Under the pieces are notes generated by a model. That model was given only the letters and a program-made list of their open reading frames with translations. It did not search any database and was not told the origin of the DNA. A DNA stretch of 23,272 nucleotides from DATKCJ01 sp035513275 (GTDB taxonomy: Bacteria; Verrucomicrobiota; Verrucomicrobiia; Opitutales; Opitutaceae): assembly GCA_035513275.1 (NCBI GenBank), contig DATKCJ010000291.1:1-23272 (forward strand). The letters are read 5' to 3'. The translations under genes and the position numbers were made by a program. This document shows, one piece after another, positions 1 through 7,140 of this stretch (the first letter of the stretch is position 1; each line of letters opens with the position of its first letter).

Positions 1-30
1 ATGTGCTTCCCCCGATAAATCGGACACGCG

Positions 31-888
31 TTAAGCGTGATTTGGTTTTAGGTTGTTGAGGTTGGTCTCGTAGTCGAGGGGACTTTGATAGCCGAGTGCG
101 GAGTGCATCCGCGAGCGGTTGTAGAAGCTCTCGATGTAATCGAAGATGGCTGTGGTGGCTTGCGCGCGTGTGGCGAAGTGGCAGCGATGAACGAGTTCGT
201 TTTTGAGGGTGCTCCAGAACGCCTCCATCGTGGCGTTGTCGTAGCAGTTGGCTTTGCGGCTCATGGAAGCGACGAAGCGGTTGGCCGTCAGGCAGGCACG
301 GTAATTACCGCTGGCATATTGCACCCCGCGATCGGAGTGGTGCAGCACGCCGGCGGCCGGCTTGCGCTGACGCACGGCCATGAGCAGGGCCGCCAGCGGC
401 AAGGCCGTTTCCAAGGTCGGGCCCATCGCCCAGCCGATGAGCCGGCGGCTGAACAGATCCAGCACGCCAGCGACATAGAGCCAGCCCTCGTCGGTGAACA
501 CGTAGGTGATGTCCGTCACCCAAACTTCATCGGGCTTGGTAGGCACAGGCGCCGTGGCCAGGCGGTTTGGTGCGATCGGTTCGGTGTGCCCGCTGTCGGT
601 GGTGACCACCCGATAGCGACGATGCGTGCGACCCTGCAGCTGGGCTTCACGCATCAGACGCGCGACACGGTTGTGCCCGACCGGCGGGCCTGCGCGATCC
701 AGGGCAATCTTGATTCGCGGGCTGCCATAGGTGCCCCGCGATGCAGCGTGAAGCGCCTGGATCTTTTCGCGCAACTTCTCGTCGGCCGCGGCCCGTGCGC
801 TGCGCGCCTGGCGGTGCCACGCGTAGTAACCGCTGCGCGAGACCTCCAGCACCGCGCACATCGTCTCGATGGGATGTTGGCCGCTCAT
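31..888 (-). CDS. IS3-family transposase OrfB (DDE integrase domain)
   Basis: Catalytic part of the transposase, 285 residues from the ATG at 888. It has an HTH_21-like N-terminal region followed by an rve integrase core. The DDE residues are visible: Asp126 (WVTDITY), Asp186 (HHSDRGVQY) and Glu222 (NATMEAFW). The last two are separated by exactly 35 residues, the D(35)E hallmark of IS3. The conserved tail FYNRSRMHSALGYQSPLDYE is complete. The frame stays open upstream of the ATG back to the A7G run in orfA, and the upstream codons read as plausible OrfB sequence (RYARIKA). The functional product is therefore probably an OrfAB fusion made by -1 frameshifting; the separate start at 888 may give little or no product. 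Confidence 0.94.
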   Translation of the reverse strand: MSGQHPIETMCAVLEVSRSGYYAWHRQARSARAAADEKLREKIQALHAASRGTYGSPRIKIALDRAGPPVGHNRVARLMREAQLQGRTHRRYRVVTTDSGHTEPIAPNRLATAPVPTKPDEVWVTDITYVFTDEGWLYVAGVLDLFSRRLIGWAMGPTLETALPLAALLMAVRQRKPAAGVLHHSDRGVQYASGNYRACLTANRFVASMSRKANCYDNATMEAFWSTLKNELVHRCHFATRAQATTAIFDYIESFYNRSRMHSALGYQSPLDYETNLNNLKPNHA

Positions 889-1226
889 GGCTTTGATCCG
901 GGCATACCTCTGGGCGGCAGTTCGCAGAGGATGCCCGCGGCTTTTTTTAAGATGTCGCGTTGCTCGGTCAGTCGCAGGACCTCCTGGCGCAAACGCATCA
1001 CCTCGGCCTCAAGCGCCGGTTGCCCAACGGGCAAGCCAGCCGGCCCGGCGGACCGGGCCTGCTGGCTCGCCCGTTTCCACCGATACAAATCGTCCGCTTT
1101 GATCCCCATCTCCTGCGCGATGCTCTCTGCAGGCCGTCCACTGCTCTGCCACAAGCGCACCGCTTCCAGCTTGAACGCTCGGTCCCGACGCTGACGCATT
1201 GCGCCAGCAGGTTTTTTCTCTTTCAT
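885..1226 (-). CDS. IS3-family transposase OrfA (helix-turn-helix protein)
   Basis: OrfA of the IS, about 113 residues. The N-terminal half is a basic helix-turn-helix of the IS3/IS911 type (FKLEAVRLW ... SIAQEMGIKADDLYRWKR) that binds the element ends. The C-terminal half is a leucine-zipper-like helix (ALEAEVMRLRQEVLRL) used for multimerisation. I chose the ATG at 1226 because AAAGGA lies at normal spacing upstream; an in-frame earlier ATG at 1265 lies inside the terminal inverted repeat and is less likely. The stop overlaps the orfB ATG as ATGA (885-888). Just before the end, at 948-941 on the minus strand, is a run of seven A followed by G, the classic slippery site for -1 frameshifting into OrfB. 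Confidence 0.9.
   Translation of the reverse strand: MKEKKPAGAMRQRRDRAFKLEAVRLWQSSGRPAESIAQEMGIKADDLYRWKRASQQARSAGPAGLPVGQPALEAEVMRLRQEVLRLTEQRDILKKAAGILCELPPRGMPGSKP
941..948 (-). promoter_or_regulatory. Programmed -1 frameshift slippery site (A7G)
   Basis: Minus-strand run of seven A and one G within the orfA codons for LKKA. A -1 slip moves ribosomes into the orfB frame, which has no stop between here and the orfB ATG at 888. This fits the A6G-type slippery signals known for IS3-family OrfAB production. No stimulatory structure downstream was confirmed. Confidence 0.75.
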
Positions 1227-1280
1227 CGTTGAGTCCTTTCTTTCGCTCAACGCTGTGTCCGTCAAATCGGGGCAACCTCA

Positions 1281-1441
1281 TGACACAGATGGTCACAGAC
1301 AAAGAAAGCACTCTTGAACCGCGAAGTGCGCGAAAGAACGCGAAGCAGGAGAGGGCGACACAAATTTCACGAATAAGCAGGAGAAGAATGAGCGGCCGAC
1401 GGATTGCCCACTCTCACTCTCACTTTCACTCTCGCTCCGCA
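1281..1441. repeat. Intergenic low-complexity and dispersed repeat fragments
   Basis: No gene is visible here. The stretch starts with a CACAGAT-type fragment (1283-1300) right at the IS boundary, followed by a CGCGAA-rich segment (about 1319-1348) with GCGAAGTGCGCGAAAGAACGCG, and ends in a CTCTCA/CTTTCA simple-sequence tract (about 1410-1437) just beyond the stop of the downstream minus-strand gene. The first two words resemble short dispersed intergenic repeats of many environmental bacterial genomes; this is recollection, not a search. Confidence 0.55.
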
Positions 1442-2083
1442 TCACGCGTATCGCTCTTCCTTCCAGGGGTCGGCGGTGTTGCTGTAGCCGCGGACTTCCC
1501 AATAGCCGAGGCGATCCTCCGCGAGGAACTCGATCCCCTTCACGAACTTCGCGCCCTTCCATGCGTAGATCTTCGGCACGATCACGCGCGCCGGGCCGCC
1601 ATGTTCGCGCGGGACGGGTTTGCCCTCGAAGCCCGTTGCGATGAGCACGTCGTCGTCGAGGCACTGGTCGAGCGGCAGGTTTGTCGAGTAGCCGTCGAAG
1701 GAAGTGAAATAGACGAACTTCGCCTCGGGCTTGGGCTGGACGAGTTCGTAGAGAGTCGTGAACGCCACGCCGGACCAGTGGCAGTCGTATTTGCTCCAGG
1801 TCGTCACGCAGTGGAAGTCGCTGACGTCCTCGATCTGCGGGAGAGCGTTGAACTGGTCCCACGTAAGGACGGCAGGTTTCTCAACGAGTCCGTTCAGCGT
1901 GAGCGACCAGCGCGACGGCGGCAGCATCGGCTGGATGCCGAGATCGAGCACCGGGAAACCCGTCGTGAGTCTCTGACCGGGAGGGAGCCGGTCGGTCGAC
2001 GCGACGTCGCGCGCCTTGAATCCGGCAGCCTTCTGCTTCTCCGCCCACTTCTGCTTGGCCTCGATGTAGCGTTCCTTGGACAT
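1442..2083 (-). CDS. Sulfite-oxidase-like molybdopterin oxidoreductase
   Basis: A 213-residue protein of the oxidoreductase molybdopterin-binding family (sulfite oxidase / MsrP-YedY fold). Cys92 in FHCVTTWSKYDCHW is the expected thiolate ligand of molybdenum. The later HGGPARVIVP (161-170) and YAWKGAKFVKGIEF motifs are typical of the cofactor-binding core. It is about the size of the core domain alone: there is no signal peptide, no Tat motif, no heme domain and no dimerisation domain, so it probably acts in the cytoplasm. The substrate is unknown. It is next to, but divergent from, a beta-propeller gene and a MoaD/ThiS-like gene; MoaD supplies sulfur for molybdopterin, which may or may not explain the closeness. 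No strong ribosome binding site is seen before the ATG. Confidence 0.88.
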   Translation of the reverse strand: MSKERYIEAKQKWAEKQKAAGFKARDVASTDRLPPGQRLTTGFPVLDLGIQPMLPPSRWSLTLNGLVEKPAVLTWDQFNALPQIEDVSDFHCVTTWSKYDCHWSGVAFTTLYELVQPKPEAKFVYFTSFDGYSTNLPLDQCLDDDVLIATGFEGKPVPREHGGPARVIVPKIYAWKGAKFVKGIEFLAEDRLGYWEVRGYSNTADPWKEERYA

Positions 2084-2162
2084 GCGGGCGGCACTCTAGG
2101 CGGGCTAGGGCGATTCGCAAGCGAGCGGTGGAGGAGGTGGTGAGAGGACACCAGAAATTTGG

Positions 2163-2250
2163 GCCACAGATTGCACAGATGTGCACGGATCAAAAATTGG
2201 AACCAAGCCAACCTGGATCCCGATCTTTGCTCATCTGTGCAATCTGTGGC
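2163..2250. repeat. CACAGAT-family inverted repeat, copy 1
   Basis: Two 19-bp arms, 2163-2181 and 2232-2250, are perfect reverse complements (GCCACAGATTGCACAGATG) around a 50-bp loop. It lies between the divergent molybdoenzyme and beta-propeller genes. A related copy follows the beta-propeller gene at 3481-3562, and a fragment lies at the IS edge near 1283. The rest of the 2084-2370 gap shows no gene. Confidence 0.85.
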
Positions 2251-2370
2251 GGAAAAGGCCTTGGTTGATCTTCCTGTTCCTCCGGATTGTCGGCGCCGAT
2301 TGTCCGGAACAAGCAACCTCGTTCGTCTTACTGATTGTCGGCACACCAGAATTCGCCAATCTCGCCCGCC

Positions 2371-3465
2371 ATGCCCCGAAAGAAACGCCTCCTTCTACTC
2401 GTCGGAACTGCGAAGGGTTTGTTCATCCTCGAGTCCGACTCCGACCGCAAGAACTGGAACCTCCATCCGCCGCGGCTTCCTGGATGGGAGGTCGGCGCCA
2501 TCCACGCTGAAATTCGAAACGGCAAGCCTCGGCTCGTCGCGGGCACGAGCAGTTGGCCCTACGGCGCGACGATTCGCATCAGCGAGGACCTCGGCGAGAA
2601 CTGGACGCAGGTTGAAGCCGGGCCGGGCTTCGCCGAGGACTCCGGCCGCAAGCTCGAGCGTTTCTGGCAGATCGCACCTGGTCACGCGTCGCAGCCCGAC
2701 ACACTTTACGCGGGCGTCGATCAGGCGGCGCTCTTCGTGAGTCACGACGCGGGGCACACGTGGAAGGAGAACGACGCGCTCGCAAACCACCCGACGAAGC
2801 CGGGCTGGTTCCCGGGCGGTGGCGGCATGTGTCTGCACACGATTCTGCAGGATCCGACGGACGCGAAGCGCATGTGGCTCGGCATCTCGGCCGTCGGCGC
2901 ATTTCGCACCGACGACGGCGGCGCATCGTGGAAGGCCTGCAACAACGGCCTCGCAACCGTTCCGACCGGCCAGCCTCCGAGCGAGGTGGGCCGCTGCGTG
3001 CACAAGATGGTTCTCGATCCCGATAAGCCGGGGGTGCTCTACCAGCAGTTTCACGGCGGCGTCTATACGAGCAACGACGCGGCAGACTCATGGACACCGA
3101 TCACCGAAGGGCTGCCGAGCGTGTTCGGTTTCCCGATGTCGGTCACGCGCAACGGAGACTTGTTCATTGTGCCGCTTCAGAGCGACGAAGTCCGCTTCAT
3201 GCGCGACGGCAGGTTTGCCGTCTACCGCTCGAGCAACCGCGGCGGCACTTGGACTGCGATGACAAGCGGACTTCCGGAGAAAGGCTACCACGTGGGCGTG
3301 CTGCGAGACGCGACCTCCGTCGACACGCACGACGACGCCGGCATCTACGTCGGCACGACGATGGGTGATCTCTGGCACTCGCGCGACGGCGGCACGAACT
3401 GGCAGCAAATTCCGGGGAAGTTTCCGCGCATCATGATGGTGCGTGCGTGGGAAATCGAAGGGTAG
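2371..3465 (+). CDS. Asp-box (BNR-type) beta-propeller protein
   Basis: A 364-residue protein built of sialidase-like Asp boxes, form S-x-D-x-G-x-x-W. About six are visible: RISEDLGENW, VSHDAGHTW, RTDDGGASW, TSNDAADSW, RSSNRGGTW and HSRDGGTNW, roughly evenly spaced, so a beta-propeller is expected. Such proteins are often labelled sialidase, glycosyl hydrolase or WD40/YVTN/BNR repeat protein, but Asp boxes are structural and I see no sialidase Arg triad, so no enzyme activity is claimed. There is no signal peptide (MPRKKRLLLLVGTAKGLF is the first propeller strand), which suggests a cytoplasmic protein. I chose the ATG at 2371 over an in-frame TTG at 2335 because homology-like sequence begins there. 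A MoaD/ThiS-like gene follows 124 bp later. Confidence 0.85.
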   Translation: MPRKKRLLLLVGTAKGLFILESDSDRKNWNLHPPRLPGWEVGAIHAEIRNGKPRLVAGTSSWPYGATIRISEDLGENWTQVEAGPGFAEDSGRKLERFWQIAPGHASQPDTLYAGVDQAALFVSHDAGHTWKENDALANHPTKPGWFPGGGGMCLHTILQDPTDAKRMWLGISAVGAFRTDDGGASWKACNNGLATVPTGQPPSEVGRCVHKMVLDPDKPGVLYQQFHGGVYTSNDAADSWTPITEGLPSVFGFPMSVTRNGDLFIVPLQSDEVRFMRDGRFAVYRSSNRGGTWTAMTSGLPEKGYHVGVLRDATSVDTHDDAGIYVGTTMGDLWHSRDGGTNWQQIPGKFPRIMMVRAWEIEG

Positions 3466-3480
3466 AGGAGACGGAGTTTT

Positions 3481-3562
3481 GCCACAGATAACACAGATTT
3501 TCACAGATGGCCGAGCCAGATTTCCCATTCCGGAATCTGTGCCTATCTGTGCAATCTGTGGC
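3481..3562. repeat. CACAGAT-family inverted repeat, copy 2
   Basis: An imperfect palindrome with outer arms GCCACAGAT(A/T)..ACAGAT reading inward from both ends. Its right arm is nearly the same as the right arm of the copy at 2163-2250. It fills most of the space between the beta-propeller gene and the MoaD-like gene, so it could form a hairpin in a shared transcript. Confidence 0.8.
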
Positions 3563-3589
3563 TAAATCAAAATGTCTCCATCTGGAAGA

Positions 3590-3871
3590 ATGAGCGCCAA
3601 GATTGAGATCACCGTCCCGGGTTTGCTCGCCGATTGTCTCGGGGGCAAACGCCGCGCGAGCATTGAGGCGGAGTCGATCGAGGGCGCGATCGGTGCGATG
3701 CTGAAGAAGTTCCCGCTGTTGAAACCGCATATCTACGACGACACGGGCGCGCAGCGACAGCACGTGCTGCTCTTTTTCAACGGCGAGAATCTCGCGTGGA
3801 TAAAGGACCGCACCGCGCCTGTGCGCGACGGCGATCGGCTCGATGTGATTCAGGCGGTGAGCGGCGGGTGA
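3590..3871 (+). CDS. MoaD/ThiS-family ubiquitin-like sulfur carrier
   Basis: A small beta-grasp protein of 93 residues ending in VSGG, the di-glycine tail that is adenylated and thiocarboxylated in MoaD and ThiS. The pattern of ITVPG near the N-terminus, VLLFFNGENL in the middle and DGDRLDVIQAVSGG at the end matches the family. The ATG at 3590 is preferred because GGAAGA lies just upstream; an in-frame ATG at 3572 has no such site. MoaD gives sulfur to molybdopterin, and a molybdoenzyme lies 1.5 kb away, but no moaE or moeB-like gene is in the window. It may instead serve another sulfur pathway tied to the neighbouring beta-propeller protein. The exact role is open. Confidence 0.87.
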   Translation: MSAKIEITVPGLLADCLGGKRRASIEAESIEGAIGAMLKKFPLLKPHIYDDTGAQRQHVLLFFNGENLAWIKDRTAPVRDGDRLDVIQAVSGG

Positions 3872-3875
3872 GGGG

Positions 3876-3896
3876 GTAGCGCGGGTGCATCACCCG
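3876..3896. repeat. Single REP-like hairpin (GTAG + CGGGT...ACCCG)
   Basis: GTAG followed by a short hairpin CGGGTGCATCACCCG, five bases after the stop of the MoaD-like gene. It resembles one half of the double-hairpin elements at 4041-4089 and 22621-22668. It could also act in transcription termination, though no T run follows. Confidence 0.6.
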
Positions 3897-3902
3897 TATC
3901 CC

Positions 3903-3998
3903 TGTCATTGCAGGGAGGCGAAGCCGACCGTGGCAATCCAGCTGGAGTTTCAGATGGATTGCTTCGTCTCCCGCGACCGCGGGATCCTCGCAACGACA
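3903..3998. repeat. Dispersed palindrome with CATTGC...GCAACG ends
   Basis: An imperfect inverted repeat: TGTCATTGCAGGGAGGCGAA on the left pairs roughly with the right end reading GGATCCTCGCAACGACA, and inner words GGCAATCCA and TGGATTGC are complementary. The wording (TCATTGC..GGAGCGAAG..GGCAATC / GATTGCTTCG) is that of an intergenic palindrome I recall from many environmental bacterial genomes. It sits between convergent genes. Confidence 0.7.
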
Positions 3999-4040
3999 TA
4001 AAGGGTGTGTAGTATCACGAGAGAGTGTGACGCATCCGGG

Positions 4041-4089
4041 GTAGCGCGGGTCTATTGACCCGCGTCGGCAGGTCAGAGACCTGCCCTAC
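4041..4089. repeat. REPIN-like double hairpin, family A copy 1
   Basis: GTAG, then hairpin CGCGGGT-ctattg-ACCCGCG, then hairpin GGCAGGTC-aga-GACCTGCC, then CTAC. The reverse complement is the same as 22621-22668 except for one inserted base. It lies eight bases beyond the stop of the minus-strand LOG gene and may serve as its terminator. Confidence 0.85.
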
Positions 4090-4096
4090 CTTCCGC

Positions 4097-6004
4097 TCAC
4101 AGCACCTGCAGCGTCTTGCGGAAGAACTCGACGACTTCGCGCGGGTCGTCGCTGAAGAGGATGTAGTCGCCGATCCATTTGGGGGCGCGGCCTTCCTTCA
4201 CCATTGCCGCGATCTGGTTCTCGAGATCCTTCCAATATGTCTTGCTGTAGAAAACGAACGGAATACGCGGTCGGATGCCGAGCTTGAGGTTGCACAGTTC
4301 GATCCCGATCTCCTCGAGCGTGCCGACGCCGCCGACGTTGAAGACGCAAAAATCGCAAACCTCGAACCACTTCTGGCGGAAGTGACGCGCGGTCTCCTGA
4401 AACGTGTTGAAGTAGTCGACGCCGAGCTTCGGCGGCTGAGCTTCGAGTTCGAGGAAGCACGCGCCCGTCAGCGAGCCGCTCGCTCGCGCGCGCTCGGTGG
4501 CGACTCCCATTACGCCGCCACCGCCGCCGGTCATGATGCCCATCGTGGGGCCGAAAAACTCCGCGAGGCTCGTGATGAGAGTCTCGATGTTCTTGCCGGC
4601 CTCGCCCTCGATCTCGAGCGCCGAGCCGTAGAAGGCGACCGTCGTGGCCTCCATGAACTTCTGCACGACCTCCTCGCGCACGAAGAAGCCGCAGTCGCGC
4701 TTGTAGGTGTGGAAGTAGAGATCCTTCGTCTCCTCGTGGTGGAAGTAGACGTCGATCCCGAGCGAGAAGAGGTTGTCGAGGCGCGCGTGCGCGTTGGTCG
4801 AGAAGAAGAACCCGTGTGTGCGCGACGGTTTGCGGAAGATTACGCGCTTGAGCCGCATCTGCGGGATCCGCGTGAGCAGCTCGACGTGCTCGGGCAGGTT
4901 CGGGAAGTAGTCGAGGACGAGCGTGTCCGCGCCGTCGGGCGCACTGTCGAGTGCCTCGACGACGGAGCGATGCACCGGCGGAAGATCGTTCTCCTTGATC
5001 GAGCGGGAGAAATCGTTGCCCGCGGCGAAGAAGACTGCGTGGTTCTCGACCGTCGAATCCTGCCATGCGACCGAGACCCTCGAGCGCGGCCTTGGCGCGC
5101 CGAACTCCTCAGGGCGCGTCGCGTCGAGGTGATTGAAGACCTTTGTGGACACTTCGAACATCTGCTTGCGCCGACCCTGCAAACGGCGGTGCTCGGTGTC
5201 GTCGGACGCAGGAGCGCGGAAGACCTCCACGGACACAACCGGATTTACGACGACCTGGTCGGACGTGTTGTAGATCTCCAGCATGATGTTCGTGCCGTAG
5301 GTCTTGATCGGGTCGAGAAGCACGGCCGAGCAATGCAAGCCGAAGTTTCCCTCGCCGCGGTTGAGCACGACAAAGTGCTCCTTGAGATACATCGAGCAGC
5401 TCGTGAGGATGCCCGAGTGCGGCGCGATCGTGAGCGTCTCCATCTCCGTCCGGATCTGGACCTTGTCGAGGAAGTTGCGGGTCTGCTCGCCGCTGACGAC
5501 TCGCTCGAACTGCAGCCGCGTGACCGCGGGGTTGAGCGTGTAGCGCACGCAGTGTGGCGTGATGAACACACGCCCGAACCGGTCGATCGATACGCCGCGC
5601 GGCAGCTTGATGCGGTGGTCCTTGATGGCGGACCAGATATCGCCCGATGAGAGCTTGGCGGATTCGGGGGCGTAGAAGAGCCGGCCGGCGGCTGTGCCGG
5701 GCCGCAGCATCTTCTGGAAATAGGGGGCGCTCGGGAAACTGCTGTCGTAGATAAACGCGTCGACCTCGAGGAACACCTTGCCGCCCTCGAACCAGGCGCG
5801 CCGCGTCGTCGCCATCTCGATGCCGATGCGGGCCAGGCTCGAGCGCTCGGTGAAGTTGAGCTCGCCAACATGCTCGCGCATGAACTCAAGCTCGGCGGGG
5901 TTGCGCGGCTTGAACGCGAGCACGAGCGCCAGCAGTTCGCCGTTCTTCTTCTTGAGGGTGTGGATCAGTCCGTCCTGGCTGCTCCAGAAGGTGTCGTCTG
6001 TCAT
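4097..6004 (-). CDS. LOG-family protein with long N-terminal extension
   Basis: 635 residues, far longer than a usual LOG protein (about 180-250). The C-terminal part, about 455-630, is a LOG (lysine-decarboxylase-like) Rossmann domain with TGGGGGVMG (492-500) and VGGVGTLEEI (557-566). The usual PGGxGTxxE motif is changed at its first residue, Pro to Val; the Gly, Thr and catalytic Glu positions remain. LOG enzymes cleave the N-glycosidic bond of nucleotide monophosphates, for example cytokinin ribotides. The N-terminal 260 residues contain stretches that recall dCTP deaminase/dUTPase: RSSLARIGI (54-62), LEIYN (242-246) and the strands around them. That resemblance is from memory and is weak for catalysis. 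Residues 300-450 are unassigned. A nucleotide-handling role is likely; the substrate is unknown. The ATG at 6004 is followed by plausible sequence. Confidence 0.85.
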   Translation of the reverse strand: MTDDTFWSSQDGLIHTLKKKNGELLALVLAFKPRNPAELEFMREHVGELNFTERSSLARIGIEMATTRRAWFEGGKVFLEVDAFIYDSSFPSAPYFQKMLRPGTAAGRLFYAPESAKLSSGDIWSAIKDHRIKLPRGVSIDRFGRVFITPHCVRYTLNPAVTRLQFERVVSGEQTRNFLDKVQIRTEMETLTIAPHSGILTSCSMYLKEHFVVLNRGEGNFGLHCSAVLLDPIKTYGTNIMLEIYNTSDQVVVNPVVSVEVFRAPASDDTEHRRLQGRRKQMFEVSTKVFNHLDATRPEEFGAPRPRSRVSVAWQDSTVENHAVFFAAGNDFSRSIKENDLPPVHRSVVEALDSAPDGADTLVLDYFPNLPEHVELLTRIPQMRLKRVIFRKPSRTHGFFFSTNAHARLDNLFSLGIDVYFHHEETKDLYFHTYKRDCGFFVREEVVQKFMEATTVAFYGSALEIEGEAGKNIETLITSLAEFFGPTMGIMTGGGGGVMGVATERARASGSLTGACFLELEAQPPKLGVDYFNTFQETARHFRQKWFEVCDFCVFNVGGVGTLEEIGIELCNLKLGIRPRIPFVFYSKTYWKDLENQIAAMVKEGRAPKWIGDYILFSDDPREVVEFFRKTLQVL

Positions 6005-6173
6005 TAAGTTGGATGAGTTGGCCCGTTGACCACAGCCGCATTGGCGGTCGGGTCAGGCGCTGTGCGCCGATCGCCGAATCTATTGCATTTTGAAACGGGC
6101 GGGTCATCTTCCACGGCTTTCCCGCGCACGCAAGCCTGCGTCCGCACCCCTCACTACCAACCACGAGATGTTC
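6005..6173. promoter_or_regulatory. Divergent intergenic region
   Basis: 169 bp between the divergent starts of the LOG gene and the FKBP gene, so promoters for both should lie here. I see no convincing -35/-10 pair. The word TTTTGAAACGGGCGG at 6088-6102 also occurs at 21788-21802, but the second site is not upstream of a plus-strand gene. Confidence 0.35.
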
Positions 6174-6956
6174 ATGAGATTCACGAAAACCGTCCTCCTT
6201 GGCATTGCGGCGCTATCTTGCGCCGCGCTCAACGCACAGGATGCCAACCCAACCTTGGAACCGGCAGCCCCCGCCGCTCCTGCGCCTGAGGCCGCCCCGG
6301 CTCAGGAGTATACCGCCGAGCAGGCGATCGAGGCCTTCGGATGGTTCCTCGCGCACCAGAGCGGCTTGGTCGCCCTGGGTTTCAGCACGGCGGAAGTTGA
6401 AATCATGAGCCGCGGGATGGCGATCGCCGTCAGTGGCGAGCCAGCGCCACAGGATTTTGAGAAGATCGGGCCGACCATCCAAGCCATGATCGGTGAGCGC
6501 CGCCAGGCCGCGCTCACGAAGATGCGGGAGCAGGGTCTCGAAGAGTCGGCCCAGTTCATGACAGAAATCCGTGCGAAGGCCGGAGTCGTTACCTTGGACA
6601 ACGGCATGGCCTACGAGGTCCTCACGGAGGGCACCGGCCCGAAACCCCGCGCCGACCAGTGGGTGAAGGTCAACTACACCGGCAAGCTCGTCAGCGGCGC
6701 CGTCTTCGACAGTTCCGAGGGCAACCCCGTCGAGTTCGGCCTGAGCGAAGTCATTCCCGGCTGGCGCGATGGACTCACCCACGTGAGCCAGGGCAGCAAG
6801 GTGATGCTCTACATCCCGCCGGATCTCGCCTACGGCGACAACGGCGCGCCGCAGATTCCCCCCGGCTCAACATTGATCTTCGAGGTCGAGCTCCTCGAGG
6901 TGAAGGACGCCCCTCCGCCGGAAGCTGAAGAGCCGGCACCGGCACCCGGCGGCTGA
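6174..6956 (+). CDS. Exported FKBP-type peptidyl-prolyl cis-trans isomerase
   Basis: About 260 residues. It begins with a signal peptide (MRFTKTVLLGIAALSCAALNAQ), probably cut after AQ, followed by a Pro/Ala/Glu-rich linker. Residues about 45-140 form a helical dimerisation-type domain as in FkpA/Mip. The C-terminal FKBP domain shows WVKVNYTGKLVSGAVFDSS, VIPGWRDGLTHVSQGSK, LAYGDNGAPQIPPGSTLIFEVELL, the expected active-site strands and the PPGSTLIF signature. It should fold proline-containing proteins in the periplasm. The tail is again Pro/Ala-rich. I prefer the ATG at 6174 (GAG seven bases upstream); an ATG two codons earlier and one at 6090 are also in frame. It is a single-gene unit ended by the terminator at 6986. 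Confidence 0.93.
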   Translation: MRFTKTVLLGIAALSCAALNAQDANPTLEPAAPAAPAPEAAPAQEYTAEQAIEAFGWFLAHQSGLVALGFSTAEVEIMSRGMAIAVSGEPAPQDFEKIGPTIQAMIGERRQAALTKMREQGLEESAQFMTEIRAKAGVVTLDNGMAYEVLTEGTGPKPRADQWVKVNYTGKLVSGAVFDSSEGNPVEFGLSEVIPGWRDGLTHVSQGSKVMLYIPPDLAYGDNGAPQIPPGSTLIFEVELLEVKDAPPPEAEEPAPAPGG

Positions 6957-6985
6957 GTCGGCTGACACATCAAGAATTCAGACCG

Positions 6986-7019
6986 GCCCCTTCGCGCGAG
7001 CGGAGGGGCTGTTTTGTTG
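6986..7019 (+). terminator. Rho-independent terminator after the FKBP gene
   Basis: Stem GGCCCCTTCG (6985-6994) pairs with CGGAGGGGC (7001-7009), eight of nine base pairs in the core, with a six-base loop, followed by TGTTTTGTTGTT. It starts 30 bp after the FKBP stop. Confidence 0.85.
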
Positions 7020-7063
7020 TTGGGGGAGCGTGATCGGTCAGGCGCGAATGTTCAGTGCTGGAG

Positions 7064-7119
7064 GTTGGAGCCCGCTTGCGGGCGATTCTCAAGGCAATCG
7101 CCCGCGAGCGGGCTCCTAC
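7064..7119. repeat. REPIN-like inverted pair, family C copy 1
   Basis: GTTGGAGCCCGCTTGCGGGCGAT on the left and ATCGCCCGCGAGCGGGCTCCTAC on the right: two hairpins (GCCCGC/GCGGGC) facing each other, with CTAC at the right end and GTTG in place of GTAG at the left. The same family recurs at 21680-21758. It lies downstream of both the FKBP gene and the convergent threonine aldolase gene. Confidence 0.82.
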
Positions 7120-7140
7120 CTAGGACGCGTGTGCCAAATG

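Larger units (their letters stand above)
2..1280 (-). mobile_element. IS3-family insertion sequence, complete
   Basis: A complete IS of 1279 bp transcribed on the minus strand, with orfA upstream and orfB downstream. The terminal inverted repeats are 2-26 and 1256-1280. They match at about 18 of 25 positions and have the TG...CA tips usual in the IS3 family. The three bases after the right end are TGA, and the single base visible before the left end is A, which fits a 3-bp target duplication TGA; the other two bases lie outside the window. Both reading frames are intact and the frameshift signal is present, so the element looks recently active. The IS3 subgroup cannot be assigned by eye. The right flank begins with CACAGAT-type repeat sequence, so the element may have inserted into an intergenic repeat. 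Confidence 0.93.

Noticed and set aside
85..1194. Long plus-strand open frame of 369 codons opposite the IS.
   Set aside because: It is a shadow of orfB and orfA; the minus strand has the full DDE transposase motifs and the translation of the plus frame has no recognisable feature.
4055..5650. 531-codon plus-strand open frame opposite the LOG gene.
   Set aside because: Composition-driven shadow, rich in Glu/Arg/Val; the minus strand carries the LOG motifs over the same region.
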